A DNA stretch of 64,000 bases from Mycolicibacter terrae (GTDB lineage: Bacteria > Actinomycetota > Actinomycetes > Mycobacteriales > Mycobacteriaceae), in NCBI RefSeq assembly GCF_010727125.1, contig NZ_AP022564.1:3472001-3536000 (forward strand), written 5' to 3'. Of the stretch, positions 26,042 through 35,262 are shown piece by piece; the stretch's first letter is position 1; every line of letters begins with the position of its first letter. The position numbers and the translations under genes were made by a program. The notes under the pieces are model-generated. The model did not search any database. It saw only the letters and a program-made list of their open reading frames with translations, and was not told where the DNA came from.

Positions 26042-27201
26042 GGCAGGCTCGGTTCTCGCGGCAATCCCAGGCCGCGTTCGCCGATGATGGTGCGCTGGAT
26101 CTCGCTGGAGCCGCCGGGGATAGTCCACTCCCAGGAGCCGATGAAATCCAGCACCCAGGAACCGGATTCCCACCCGCTGGACAGGGGTTTGGCCAGCGCC
26201 GTGTGCGCGGCCAGTCCGCTGATCTCGGTGCCGAAATCGGTGAGGCGTTGCAGCAGTTCGCTGTAGAAGAGTTTCACGATCGAGGCGTCGGCCGGCCCGG
26301 CGGTGCCCGCCTCAACGTCGCGCACCAACTGGCGGCACATCGCGCGCAGGCCGGTGATCTCGGTCTCGAGCTGCGCCAGCCTGTCGGCCACCACCGGGTC
26401 ATCGGTCGGGGCGGCCTGCACCAGCCAGCGGAATCCGGCACAGCCCAGCCGCTCGGCCAGCTCGAGCATGGTCATGCCGCGTTCGGCGCCCAGCGTCGCC
26501 TGCGCCACCTGCCAGCCGGTGTTCTCGGCCCCGATCAGATTGGCCGCCGGGATCACCACGTCATCGAGGAAGATCTCGCAGAAGTGCTGGTCGCCGACGG
26601 CGTTACGGATCGGCCGCACCTGGACTCCGGGGGTGTCCATGTCCAACAGGAAGTAGGAGATGCCCTTGCGCTTGGGGGCGTCCGGGTCGGTGCGGGCCAG
26701 CAACAGACACCATTGGGCGTAACTCGCGCCGCTGGCCCACAGCTTCTGGCCGTTGATTACATAGTCATCGCCCACCCGCCGGGCCGTGGTGCGCAGCGAC
26801 GCCAGGTCCGAGCCGGCTTCGGGTTCGGAGAAGCCCTGGACCCAGATCTCGCCGTCGAGGATCGCCGGCAGATGCCGGCGGCGCTGTCCCTCGGTGCCGG
26901 CGGCCAGCAGGGTCGCCGCGGCGTGGTGGATGCCGACGAACGCCAGCACCAGCCGCGGCGCGTCGTGAGCGGCCAGCTCCTGGTACAGCACGGCCTGATC
27001 GGCTACCGACATGCCGCCGCCCCACTCGCGCGGCCAGTGCGGCACCGCGAACCCGGCGCTGTGCAGGGTGGCGAACCAGCTGCGCTGGAAGTCGACGAAT
27101 TCCTGCTCCCCGACCCCGGTCTGGGTGCGGCGCCAATCCGCCGGGACGTTGTCGCGGCACCACTGGCGTACCTGGGCGCGGAAATCGGAGGTGGGGGTCA
27201 T
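26038..27201 (-). CDS. acyl-CoA dehydrogenase, long subunit (ChsE alpha-like)
   Basis: 387 residues. WPREWGGGMSV and the flavin motif QGFSEPEAGSDLASLRT (about 124-140) are intact, followed by DYVINGQKLWASGA and the C terminus WEWTIPGGSSEIQRTIIGERGLGLPR. The MCAD catalytic Glu is absent (IPGGSSEI instead of YEGTSEI), as in the FadE26/FadE28 class whose active site is built differently. Overlaps both neighbours by 4 bases (ATGA/GTGA), consistent with a 1:1 complex with the 25022-26041 product. Confidence 0.88.
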   Translation of the reverse strand: MTPTSDFRAQVRQWCRDNVPADWRRTQTGVGEQEFVDFQRSWFATLHSAGFAVPHWPREWGGGMSVADQAVLYQELAAHDAPRLVLAFVGIHHAAATLLAAGTEGQRRRHLPAILDGEIWVQGFSEPEAGSDLASLRTTARRVGDDYVINGQKLWASGASYAQWCLLLARTDPDAPKRKGISYFLLDMDTPGVQVRPIRNAVGDQHFCEIFLDDVVIPAANLIGAENTGWQVAQATLGAERGMTMLELAERLGCAGFRWLVQAAPTDDPVVADRLAQLETEITGLRAMCRQLVRDVEAGTAGPADASIVKLFYSELLQRLTDFGTEISGLAAHTALAKPLSSGWESGSWVLDFIGSWEWTIPGGSSEIQRTIIGERGLGLPREPSLP

Positions 27202-27980
27202 CGCCGGTTCGCCCGCTTCTGGAAGGCCAGGAGGCGCTCCCGGTGCTCGGGTGTCTTCATGGTGGCCACCTCGGCGGCGAACCCGGCCTGCAAGGGCCCG
27301 CCCAGCACCTGCGACAGGTACATGTTGACCACCCGCTTGGTGCCCTGCAGCGCCTCGGGCGGCTGGGCGGCCAGCCGTTCGGCTAGCCGATGAGCTTGGG
27401 GCAGCACTTCTTCGGGTGCCACCGTGCGGCTGGCCAGTCCCAGTTCAACTGCGGTGGCGGCATCGATCCGGTCACCGGTGTAGAGGTACTCGCGGGACCG
27501 CAGGATCGGGGTGAGCAACGGCCACAACGCGGCGCCGCCGTCACCGGCGACCAGGCCGACCGCAACGTGCGGGTCGGCGAGATAGGCGGTCTGGCTGATC
27601 AACACGATGTCGCAGAGCAGCGCCACGCTGGCGCCCAGCCCGACCGCCGGGCCGTTGACGGCCGCGATGATCGGCAGCGGGAACCGGAGCATCTCCTCGA
27701 CGATCGCAGCGCCTTCGCGGATGCTCTCGTCACGGGCGGATTCGTCGTCGAGGAAGGTGGTGATCCAGTTCAGGTCGCCGCCGGCGGAGAACGCCCGCCC
27801 GGCGCCGGTCAGCACCACGACGCGGACCGTTTTGTCGGCGGCCAACTGCCGCCACACGTTGGCCAGACCCCAGTGCAGGTTCGCGTTGACGCTGTTGAGC
27901 TCGTCTGGCCGGTTGATCGTCACGGTGCGGACCGGGCCGTCGCCGGCCACCGCGATCTCCTGCGGCAGGTCGTATTTCAT
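27198..27980 (-). CDS. enoyl-CoA hydratase/isomerase family protein
   Basis: 260 residues. Crotonase core with VTINRPDELNSVNANL, oxyanion AFSAGGDLNW (~67-76) and AVGLGASVALLCDIVL. The acidic residue of the first active-site position is Ser/Val here (GASVALLCD); Val-Ala-Gly-Asp-Gly-Gly follows where GLxPxxGG is normal (LVAGDGGAALWP), so Asp may be catalytic. Overlaps the neighbouring fadE genes by 4 bases on each side, inside the seven-gene operon. Confidence 0.87.
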   Translation of the reverse strand: MKYDLPQEIAVAGDGPVRTVTINRPDELNSVNANLHWGLANVWRQLAADKTVRVVVLTGAGRAFSAGGDLNWITTFLDDESARDESIREGAAIVEEMLRFPLPIIAAVNGPAVGLGASVALLCDIVLISQTAYLADPHVAVGLVAGDGGAALWPLLTPILRSREYLYTGDRIDAATAVELGLASRTVAPEEVLPQAHRLAERLAAQPPEALQGTKRVVNMYLSQVLGGPLQAGFAAEVATMKTPEHRERLLAFQKRANRR

Positions 27981-28897
27981 GCGTAGAGTCCCGCCAATCC
28001 AACTCGGCCGACGCGGTGGACCAGCAGCTCGCGGGTCGCCGAGAGCCCCCAGGGCAGCCGGCGCAGCGGCTGACTGTAGCGCGACAGCCAGGACAGTGCC
28101 GTCTCATCGCAGAACCCGACGGCACCGTGCAGCTGATGGCAGACCCGGAACACCACCTCGGCCGCTTCCAGCGCCGCCGACCGCAGCGCCAGGGCGTCGT
28201 CGACCGCTTCGGGGCGCCCGGCCGCGATGCTCCACAGCGCGTGTTTGGCCAGCATGTCCAGCCCGGCGCGTTCCACCTCGGCGTCGGTAAGTTGGAACTG
28301 CACGCCCTGAAATGCCGACAGCGGCTGGCCGAACTGCTGGCGCAGCCGCACATGGGCGATCGTGAGATCCAGTGCCCGGTCCAGCATTCCCAGCAGCGTC
28401 CAGCATCCCAGCACCAGCCCCAGCGCCACATCGTCGGCACCGTCGTCGTCGATCGCCGTCAGCGTCAGCTCGGACACCAGTGCCGGCCCCGGCGTGGACA
28501 CTGCCGCCACGGTGCTGCGCGCACCGGCCAGAGTCACCGCGGCCCACCGCTTCGGCAGTCCGGCCACCGCACCGGCCGGGGCATGCTCGGCGACCACGAT
28601 CAGCCCTTCGACATCATCGAGATCAGCCGGCGCCGCAAGGCATTCGGCCAGCGGGTAGGGAACGGCCCAATAACCGGCGCTGCGACACAGCGCGGCGGCC
28701 GCTTCGAGTTCGTCGGCATCGGTGCGGGGTTTGAGGTCGAAGGCGCCCATCCCGTTCAGGATCGGCGCCACCAGTTGCTCGCGCCCGGCGGGGTCGGCAT
28801 CGGCGCGCACCACCAGGTCGTCGCCACCGGCCGCTTCGAACGCCCGCAGTGCCGCCCGGCCGTATTCTTCGGCGCCGTCGCCGAGTTCGAGAATCAT
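27977..28897 (-). CDS. acyl-CoA dehydrogenase, short subunit
   Basis: 306 residues, very short for the family. The first ~150 residues keep only helical fragments (AAALCRSAGYWAVPYPLAECLAAP) and a shrunken beta domain; the C-terminal helix bundle has RLRQQFGQPLSAFQGVQFQLTDAEVE and VCHQLHGAVGFCDETALSWLSRY. No flavin motif. It pairs with the full-length fadE at 28894-30063, with which it overlaps by 4 bases, in the same arrangement as the neighbouring pair. Probably the non-flavin-binding chain of an alpha2beta2 enzyme. Confidence 0.82.
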   Translation of the reverse strand: MILELGDGAEEYGRAALRAFEAAGGDDLVVRADADPAGREQLVAPILNGMGAFDLKPRTDADELEAAAALCRSAGYWAVPYPLAECLAAPADLDDVEGLIVVAEHAPAGAVAGLPKRWAAVTLAGARSTVAAVSTPGPALVSELTLTAIDDDGADDVALGLVLGCWTLLGMLDRALDLTIAHVRLRQQFGQPLSAFQGVQFQLTDAEVERAGLDMLAKHALWSIAAGRPEAVDDALALRSAALEAAEVVFRVCHQLHGAVGFCDETALSWLSRYSQPLRRLPWGLSATRELLVHRVGRVGLAGLYA

Positions 28898-30063
28898 TGT
28901 CGCGCCGCCAACAGGGCGCGGGAGAGCAGGATGCGTTGCATCTCAATGCTTCCCGACGAAACGGTGGCGGCCTGCGAGTAGCGCCAGTGGTCTTCGACCT
29001 CGGCGCGGAACCACCGCGCCTGCGGGGTGTCCGGCGCTTCGGCGGCGATCTCCATCAGCACCTCCGCGCTCTCCTGGTCCAGGCGGGTGACCGCGATCCG
29101 GTAGGCGGCGGCGTCTCCGGGCGCAATACGCCCACTGGCCTGCAGGGACACCACCCGGTATCCCATCAGCCGGGCGCGCCGGCAGTGGGTGAGCATGCGC
29201 ACCCAGCGGGCCGTCAACTCGCCGGGCAGGGTGTCCCAGCGCTGCTCGAGGGCGTGCGGGGCGGCGGCCAGCAGGCGTTCGCAGCGGGCATACCGGGCGA
29301 TGCCCACCCGCTCGAAAGCCATCACGTCGGCCACGATCGACCAGCCCGCATCGACCTCGCCGAGCACGTCGGCGTCGGTGACGCGCAGGTCGTCGAAGAA
29401 CACCTCGTTGAGATGGTGCGGGCCCATCATGGTGCGGATCGGCCGGACCTGGATCGCCGGGTCGTCCATCGGGACCAGGAACACCGTCAGGCCCTGCTGC
29501 TTCTTGGTGACCTGCCCTTCGCCGACCCGGGTGGTGCGGGCCAGCAGGAAGCACCACTGCGCCATGGTGGCGTACGAGGTCCAGATCTTCTGGCCGTTGA
29601 TCAGCCAGCCGTCCCCATCGCGGCGGGCGTGGGTACGCAGCGAGGCCAGGTCCGAGCCGGCTTCGGGTTCGGAGAACCCCTGACACCAGATCACGTCGCC
29701 GGCCGCGATCGGCGGCAGGTGCCGGCGCTGCTGTTCGGGTGTGCCGTGCCGCATGATGATGGGCCCGACCCAGTTCACCCCCATGTACTGCGCCCCGCGC
29801 GGTTCGTGGTGCGCCCACATCTCCTCGCGCACCACGGTCTGCTCCCACACCGAGGCGTCCGCCCCGCCGAATTCCTTCGGCCAGGACAGGCACAGCAGGT
29901 CGCGCTCGGCCAACACGCGGCAGAACCGTTGCGCGGCAGCAAGATCAGCGGGATCGTCGGTGAACGCGCCCGGAAACTGTTCGGGAAGCTCCTTACTGAT
30001 CAGTTCACGCAGCTGCCCCCGCAGCTCGCCGGCGCGCGTCCCCATGTCGAAGTCGAGCGTCAT
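28894..30063 (-). CDS. acyl-CoA dehydrogenase, long subunit
   Basis: 389 residues from the ATG at 30063. LSWPKEFGGADASVWEQTVVREEMW, flavin motif QGFSEPEAGSDLASLRTHAR (about 135-155), GWLINGQKIWTSYATMAQWCFLLART and the C-terminal HWRYSQAATVSSGSIEMQRILLSRALL. As in the other long subunit, the IYEGTSE Glu is lacking (VSSGSIE). The start overlaps the stop of the CoA-transferase. Partner of the short subunit at 27977-28897. Confidence 0.88.
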   Translation of the reverse strand: MTLDFDMGTRAGELRGQLRELISKELPEQFPGAFTDDPADLAAAQRFCRVLAERDLLCLSWPKEFGGADASVWEQTVVREEMWAHHEPRGAQYMGVNWVGPIIMRHGTPEQQRRHLPPIAAGDVIWCQGFSEPEAGSDLASLRTHARRDGDGWLINGQKIWTSYATMAQWCFLLARTTRVGEGQVTKKQQGLTVFLVPMDDPAIQVRPIRTMMGPHHLNEVFFDDLRVTDADVLGEVDAGWSIVADVMAFERVGIARYARCERLLAAAPHALEQRWDTLPGELTARWVRMLTHCRRARLMGYRVVSLQASGRIAPGDAAAYRIAVTRLDQESAEVLMEIAAEAPDTPQARWFRAEVEDHWRYSQAATVSSGSIEMQRILLSRALLAARQ

Positions 30064-31253
30064 ACGGTGCCCTGCTCGAGTCCCAGTTCGGCGAGCACCG
30101 CCGCGGTGTGCGCGCCCAGCTCCGGCGCCGGGCCGGCGACCCGGCCCGGGGTGCGCGACAACCAGGTGGGCACGCCGGGGAAACGCACCGGACCGTTGGG
30201 GGTGTCCACGGTCTCGAACAGTCCCACCGCGTTGAGGTGCGGGTCGTCGAAGAGCGCCCCCGGCGTGTTCAGCGGGGCGGCCGGTATCTCCAGCTCGCGC
30301 AACAGCTTCAGCCACTCGGCGGTGGTGCGCTCCTTCACGGTCTGCGCCACCAGCCCGTAGACGGTGTCGATCCGCTGGGCCCGCTGCGCCAGAGTGGCGT
30401 ACTGCGGCGACGCCCAGGACGGCTGCACCGCGTCGATGAAGGCGTTCCAGTGTTTGTCGTTGTAGATCAACGCCGCGATCTGCCCGTCGCTGGTGTCATA
30501 CGGCCGCCGGTTGGGCGCTACCGTGCGGGGGTAGACGGCCGGGCCCAGCGGCGGGTCGAACATCGCGCCGTTGGCGTGTTCGACGAGCATGAACGAGGCC
30601 ATGGTCTCGAACATCGCGACCTCGACCTCCTGGCCCTGCCCGGTGCGCTCCCGGTGGAACAGCGCCATCATCGTGGCGTACAGGGCGGTCAGCCCCGCGA
30701 TCTTGTCGGCCATGATGGTGCCGACGTAGTCGGCCCGCCCGGTGAGCTGCTGCTGCACGGCGGGCAGTCCGCATTCGGCCTGGATGGTGTCGTCGTAGGC
30801 CGGACGGTCGGCGTCCGGGCCGCGGCGGCCGTAGCCGTAGCAGTTGGTGTAGACGATCCGCGGGTTGATGGCGGCCACCGAGTCATAGTCCAGACCCAGT
30901 TTCGCGACCGCCTTGGCCCGCATCGAGTGGACGAACACGTCGGCGCCGGCGATCAGCGCGGTTATCGCCTTCCGGCCCTCGTCGGTGCGCAGGTCCAGCA
31001 CGATGCCGCGTTTGCCGCGGTTGACGTTGACGAACACCCCGCTCATGTCCGGCGCGGGGCCCGCCGAGATGTAGCGGGTGGCATCGCCCTCGGGCGGCTC
31101 GACCTTGATGACGTCGGCACCCATGTCGGCCATGATCTGCGTGCAGTAGGGGCCCATCACCATCGTGGTCAGATCGACCACCCGCACCCCGTGCAGCGGT
31201 CCGCCCCCGGGGGCTTCCCCCGTCGCCCCAGCAACCATCAATTGTTCGGACAA
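30060..31253 (-). CDS. CaiB/BaiF-family CoA-transferase
   Basis: 397 residues. Class III fold: LHGVRVVDLTTMVMGPYCTQIMADMGADVIKVEPPEGD at residues ~19-55, VFVNVNRGKRGIVLDLRTDEG, and the Asp of PAYDDTIQAECG (~152-163). Head of a seven-gene operon (CoA-transferase, fadE, fadE, echA, fadE, fadE, ThDP enzyme). The 121-base divergent spacer upstream carries an inverted repeat and a weak island operator. Could supply CoA to the pathway substrate or epimerise a 2-methyl branch. Confidence 0.9.
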   Translation of the reverse strand: MSEQLMVAGATGEAPGGGPLHGVRVVDLTTMVMGPYCTQIMADMGADVIKVEPPEGDATRYISAGPAPDMSGVFVNVNRGKRGIVLDLRTDEGRKAITALIAGADVFVHSMRAKAVAKLGLDYDSVAAINPRIVYTNCYGYGRRGPDADRPAYDDTIQAECGLPAVQQQLTGRADYVGTIMADKIAGLTALYATMMALFHRERTGQGQEVEVAMFETMASFMLVEHANGAMFDPPLGPAVYPRTVAPNRRPYDTSDGQIAALIYNDKHWNAFIDAVQPSWASPQYATLAQRAQRIDTVYGLVAQTVKERTTAEWLKLLRELEIPAAPLNTPGALFDDPHLNAVGLFETVDTPNGPVRFPGVPTWLSRTPGRVAGPAPELGAHTAAVLAELGLEQGTV

Positions 31254-31261
31254 AATACTCC

Positions 31262-31289
31262 GTTCTGCGTATTGCAGAACACTATTCCG
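31262..31289. promoter_or_regulatory. inverted repeat and weak island operator in the divergent promoter region
   Basis: GTTCTGC-N5-GCAGAAC (31262-31280), a perfect 7-bp repeat, overlaps CAGAAC-ACT-ATTCCG (31275-31289), a degenerate copy of the GAGAAT-N3-ATTCTC motif. The spacer separates CoA-transferase (31253, minus) from the propeller protein (31375, plus). The local GntR regulator is an alternative binder of the first repeat. Confidence 0.45.
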
Positions 31290-31374
31290 CAGGGGTTATT
31301 TGCCCGTCAAGGGCAGTGCACCGAGTTACGGCGGCTATTGTCTGGACTAACTGCGCTTGATAACGTCCGGAGTC

Positions 31375-32985
31375 ATGACGGACCTGCTCTCCCGTGACGT
31401 CCTGACCAGTCCGGCGATCGCAGCGGGCTGGCGACTGCAGCGGATCACCGCTCCGAGCCGGCTGTTCGGCGCCAACGGCCTGCGGACCGGTCCGGACGGG
31501 CGGGTCTATGTCGCGCAGGTGACCGGCAGCCAGATCAGTGCGCTGGACGTGGCCACCGGCGAACTGGTCGCGGTGAGCCCCCGCGGCGGGGACATCGTCG
31601 CGCCCGACGACGTGGCCTTCGACAGTGCCGGAAATCTGTATGCCACCGAGGTGATGGACGCCCGCGTCAGCGCGCTCGACGCCTCGGGACGCAGTCGGGT
31701 GCTGCGTGACGACCTGCCCTGCGCGAACGGGATCACCGTGCATCGCGACCGGCTGTTCATCGGGGAATGCCGCGACGGCGGGCGCCTGATGGAGCTCGAC
31801 CGGGCCACCGGCGCCCAGCGCATCCTGGCCGAGAACCTCCCGTCGCCCAATGCCATGGAGGTCGGACCCGACGGCCTGCTGTACTTCCCGGTGATGACCG
31901 CCAACGAGATCTGGCGGATCGACCCGTATGCCGATGATGCCGCACCGCAACGGGTTGCCGCCGATCTGGGCGTACCCGACTCGGTGAAGTTCGACGCGGA
32001 CGGCCGCATCGTCTCCACCCAGGCGGCCAGCGGCGCGGTGTTGCGCATCGACCCCCGCACCGGCGAGCGCACCGTGCTGGCGCAACTGGCGCCGGGGCTG
32101 GACAACTGCACTTTCGTCGACGGCCGGCTGTTCGTCTCCAACTTCAGCGGGGAGATCACCGAGGTCGCCGCCGACGGCGAGGTGACCACCGCGCTGCCGG
32201 GCGGGCTGAACTGGCCACTGGATCTGACCCTCGACGACGACGGCACCCTCTACGTCGCCGACGGCACCTACTTCTACGCGGTCGGTCCGGATGGGCGTCT
32301 GCAAACACTCGGAATGCTGTTCACGCCAGGCTATCCCGGTTTCATCCGCGGGGTCGCCGCCGTCGGTCCCGGCGAGTTCGTCGTCACCACCTCCGGCGGG
32401 CAGGTCAGCCGCTACGTTCCGGCCGAGTCGCGCAGCGAGGTACTCGCCGACGGCTTCGACCAGCTCTACGGGGTGGCCGCGGGACCCGCCGGCGTGGCCG
32501 TCACCGAGTTCGGCACCGGCCGGGTGCTGGGCGTTCGCGCCGGTGCGGTCGACGTGCTCGCACACGGCCTGGCCGGTCCGGTCGGGATCGCACTCGCCCA
32601 GGACGCCGAAGCCGGCTCATACCTGGTGGCCGAATCCGGCGCCGGGCGGGTGGTGCGGGTCAGCGCCTCGGGCGTCGAGACGGTGGTCGACGGATTGTCG
32701 TGCCCGCAGGGCATTCTGGTGGCCGACCGCCGGCTCTACCTCGTCGACGCCGGCGCCCGCCGGGTGCTCGCCGTCGACCTCGACACCGGGACGCGGCACG
32801 CCATCGCCGACGGGCTGCCGGTCGGGCCGCCGCCGGGCGTGGCACCCAAGCCACTGCGGGGCATGCCGCCGTTCTCCGGTCCGCAGGGCCCGTTCGCCGG
32901 CATCGCACGCAGCCGCGACGGCACCCTGTTCGTCGCCGCCGACGGGGACGGCAGCGTGCTGGCACTACGTCCGGTCGGCCCGTGA
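31375..32985 (+). CDS. SMP-30/NHL-type beta-propeller protein
   Basis: 536 residues from the ATG at 31375 with GGAG upstream. Repeated blade motifs of about 40-45 residues are visible: NGLRTGPDGRVYVAQ, PDDVAFDSAGNLYATE, NAMEVGPDGLLYFPV, DLTLDDDGTLYVAD, IARSRDGTLFVAAD. The NG(I/L)-x-x-GPDG pattern fits the SMP-30/gluconolactonase/LRE-like superfamily, whose members are lactonases or hydrolases; 536 residues is nearly twice the single-propeller size, suggesting two propellers. No signal peptide. First gene of a five-gene operon with a GntR regulator and acyl-CoA synthetases. Confidence 0.82.
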   Translation: MTDLLSRDVLTSPAIAAGWRLQRITAPSRLFGANGLRTGPDGRVYVAQVTGSQISALDVATGELVAVSPRGGDIVAPDDVAFDSAGNLYATEVMDARVSALDASGRSRVLRDDLPCANGITVHRDRLFIGECRDGGRLMELDRATGAQRILAENLPSPNAMEVGPDGLLYFPVMTANEIWRIDPYADDAAPQRVAADLGVPDSVKFDADGRIVSTQAASGAVLRIDPRTGERTVLAQLAPGLDNCTFVDGRLFVSNFSGEITEVAADGEVTTALPGGLNWPLDLTLDDDGTLYVADGTYFYAVGPDGRLQTLGMLFTPGYPGFIRGVAAVGPGEFVVTTSGGQVSRYVPAESRSEVLADGFDQLYGVAAGPAGVAVTEFGTGRVLGVRAGAVDVLAHGLAGPVGIALAQDAEAGSYLVAESGAGRVVRVSASGVETVVDGLSCPQGILVADRRLYLVDAGARRVLAVDLDTGTRHAIADGLPVGPPPGVAPKPLRGMPPFSGPQGPFAGIARSRDGTLFVAADGDGSVLALRPVGP

Positions 32986-33719
32986 CCGACCACCGCTACC
33001 TGAAGGTCGCCCGGGTGCTGCGCAAGGAGATCGCCGACGGGGTGTATCCGATCGGCTCGCAGCTGCCCACCGAACATGAGCTGTGCGAACGGTTCACCGT
33101 CAGCCGCTACACGGTCCGCGAGGCGCTGCGGCGGCTGCGAGAGGACAACCTCGTCGTCTCCCGGCCCCGCGCCGGCACCGTGGTGATTCCCCGCACCGCG
33201 ACGAACTGCTACGCCCACGACGTGGTGTCGATCGACGATCTGGTCGCATTCGCCGCCGGTTCCACCTTTGAGATCGACTCCAACGCCATGATCACCATCG
33301 ACGACGATGCGGCAGCGCGCACCGGCCTGCCGACCGGTAGCGACTGGCTGACGGTGCGCGGCAATCGACGGACCGAGGGCCAGACTGCGCCGATCTGCCG
33401 GACCGAGTACTACATCAACCGGGCCTTCGCCGGTGTCGGCCGCTTGCTGCAGCGGCATTCGGGACCGATCTTCCCGTTGGTCGAGGACATGTTCGGGGTC
33501 AGCATCGTCGAGGTCCGCCAGCACATCCGGGCGGTGATCATCACCGCGGAACTCGCCGAGGAACTGGCCGTCGATCCCGGCGCCGCCGCGTTGCAGATGC
33601 AACGCACCTACACCACCTCCGAGGGTGAGATCGCCCAGGTGACGGTGAACACCCATGCCGGCGACGGTTACCAATACTCGATGACGCTGCACCGGGTGAT
33701 AGGACCGGGCAGTCCGTGA
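32982..33719 (+). CDS. GntR family transcriptional regulator (HutC/UTRA type)
   Basis: 245 residues from a GTG overlapping the propeller gene's TGA. Winged-helix HTH in the first ~70 residues (YLKVARVLRKEIADGVYPIGSQLPTEHELCERFTVSRYTVREALRRL pattern), then a UTRA effector domain (~90-240) with EYYINRAFAG and the terminal VTVNTHAGDGYQYSM. It sits inside the operon it probably controls, with the divergent spacer at 31254-31374 as likely operator region; effector unknown, perhaps the pathway acid or CoA ester. Confidence 0.9.
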   Translation: MTDHRYLKVARVLRKEIADGVYPIGSQLPTEHELCERFTVSRYTVREALRRLREDNLVVSRPRAGTVVIPRTATNCYAHDVVSIDDLVAFAAGSTFEIDSNAMITIDDDAAARTGLPTGSDWLTVRGNRRTEGQTAPICRTEYYINRAFAGVGRLLQRHSGPIFPLVEDMFGVSIVEVRQHIRAVIITAELAEELAVDPGAAALQMQRTYTTSEGEIAQVTVNTHAGDGYQYSMTLHRVIGPGSP

Positions 33720-35260
33720 CGACGCTGGGCGACACCCTGGCGCAGGCCACCGCGCAGCACCCGCAGCGGGTGCTGCTGATCGACGGTGAAGTCCGGCTGA
33801 CCTGCCGGGAGCTGCACACCCGGGCCACGGCCCTGGCGCAGGCGATGCTGGAGCGCATGCCCGGCGGCAGCGTGGTGTCGTTCATGCTGCCGAACTGGCA
33901 CGAGGCCGCCGTCGTCTACCTGGCCGCCACCCTGGCCGGGATGGTGGTCAACCCGATCCTGCCGTCACTGCGAGACGCCGAACTGAAGTTCATCCTCGCC
34001 GACTCGCGAAGCCGACTGCTGTTCGCGCCGGACGTGTTTCGTGGCCACGACTATGCGGCGATGCTGACCCGGGTGAACGGCGCGTTACCCGAGCCACCGG
34101 AGCTGGTGCTGGTGCGCGCCGCCGAACCGGGCGCCCGTACCGACTATCGCGCGCTGACCGACGGCGTCGTGGAACCGGTCCGCCTGCCGCGGGTCGATCC
34201 CGACGCCGTCCGGCTGCTCCTGTACACCTCGGGCACCACCGGCCGGGCCAAAGGCGTTCTGCACAGCCATAATTCGATCAACGCTTTGATCCGGCAGCTG
34301 GGTCGATACTGGCCGGCGGCGACCGGTGCCACGTTTCTGGTGCCGTCCCCGATCGCCCACATCGGCGGGTCGATCTACGCGTTCGAGGCCCCGCTGCTGC
34401 TGGACGCCACCGCCGTGCTGATGGACACCTGGGACGCCGACGCGGCCGTGCAACTGATGCTCGCCGAACACTGCACCCACGTGGCCGGGGCGACACCGTT
34501 TCTCGACCAGCTGCTCGCCGCCGCCCGGCGCGCCGGCACCCGCCTGCCCGACCTGAAGCTCTTCGTCTGCGGCGGCGCGTCGGTCCCGGCGTCGTTGATC
34601 CGCGACGCGGCCGGCTACTTCCGTACCGCTGCCGTCACCCGGGTGTACGGGTCCAGCGAGGTTCCGGTCAGCACCGTTGGCGCGGTGGGCCCCGGCGAAC
34701 TCTCCTACGCCGCGGAGACCGAGGGCCGGGCCGGGATCGCCGACATCAAGTTGGTCGACCACCACGGCGCTCCGCCGGGAGAGGGCGAGATCTACGTCCG
34801 CGGACCGCAGATGTTGGTGGGTTATCTGCACCCCGAGGACGAGCGCGACTGCTTCGACACCGAGGGCTACTTCGCGACCGGCGATCTGGGACGTTGGGTG
34901 GACGACGACTATCTGGTCGTCACCGGCCGCCTCAAGGACGTGATCATCCGCAACGGCGAGAACATCTCCGCGCGCGAGGTGGAGGACATCCTGGCCGGGC
35001 ATCCGGGAATCGCCGAGATCGCGGTGGTCGGCCTGCCCGATGCGCGCACCGGAGAGCGGGCCTGTGCCGTGATCGTTGCGGCCGGCGACACCGGTCCCGA
35101 CGTCGCCGAGTTGCGCGCCATGCTGACCGCGCACGGTGTCGCGGTGTTCAAGGCTCCCGAGCAGGTGGAGATCTGGGACGAACTGCCGAAGAACGACGCC
35201 GGCAAGGTTGTCAAACAGCGCATCCGGGCCGCGCTGGCCCGCAATAACGGAGGTGACTGA
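33716..35260 (+). CDS. acyl-CoA synthetase (AMP-binding enzyme)
   Basis: 514 residues from a GTG overlapping the regulator stop. P-loop LLYTSGTTGRAKGVLHSH (~165-182), VYGSSEVPVSTVG in place of the YGxTE motif, hinge YLVVTGRLKDVIIRNGENIS and catalytic Lys in PKNDAGKVVKQRIR. YGSSE lacks the usual Thr, as in several cyclohexane/aryl-carboxylate ligases. Followed 3 bases later by an SDR; part of the tightly overlapping operon 31375-37502. Confidence 0.92.
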   Translation: MTTLGDTLAQATAQHPQRVLLIDGEVRLTCRELHTRATALAQAMLERMPGGSVVSFMLPNWHEAAVVYLAATLAGMVVNPILPSLRDAELKFILADSRSRLLFAPDVFRGHDYAAMLTRVNGALPEPPELVLVRAAEPGARTDYRALTDGVVEPVRLPRVDPDAVRLLLYTSGTTGRAKGVLHSHNSINALIRQLGRYWPAATGATFLVPSPIAHIGGSIYAFEAPLLLDATAVLMDTWDADAAVQLMLAEHCTHVAGATPFLDQLLAAARRAGTRLPDLKLFVCGGASVPASLIRDAAGYFRTAAVTRVYGSSEVPVSTVGAVGPGELSYAAETEGRAGIADIKLVDHHGAPPGEGEIYVRGPQMLVGYLHPEDERDCFDTEGYFATGDLGRWVDDDYLVVTGRLKDVIIRNGENISAREVEDILAGHPGIAEIAVVGLPDARTGERACAVIVAAGDTGPDVAELRAMLTAHGVAVFKAPEQVEIWDELPKNDAGKVVKQRIRAALARNNGGD

Positions 35261-35262
35261 GC

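Noticed and set aside
31375..32985. Propeller protein as a gluconolactonase proper
   Set aside because: The size is almost double and the SMP-30 metal-site residues could not be confidently placed, so only the fold is claimed.
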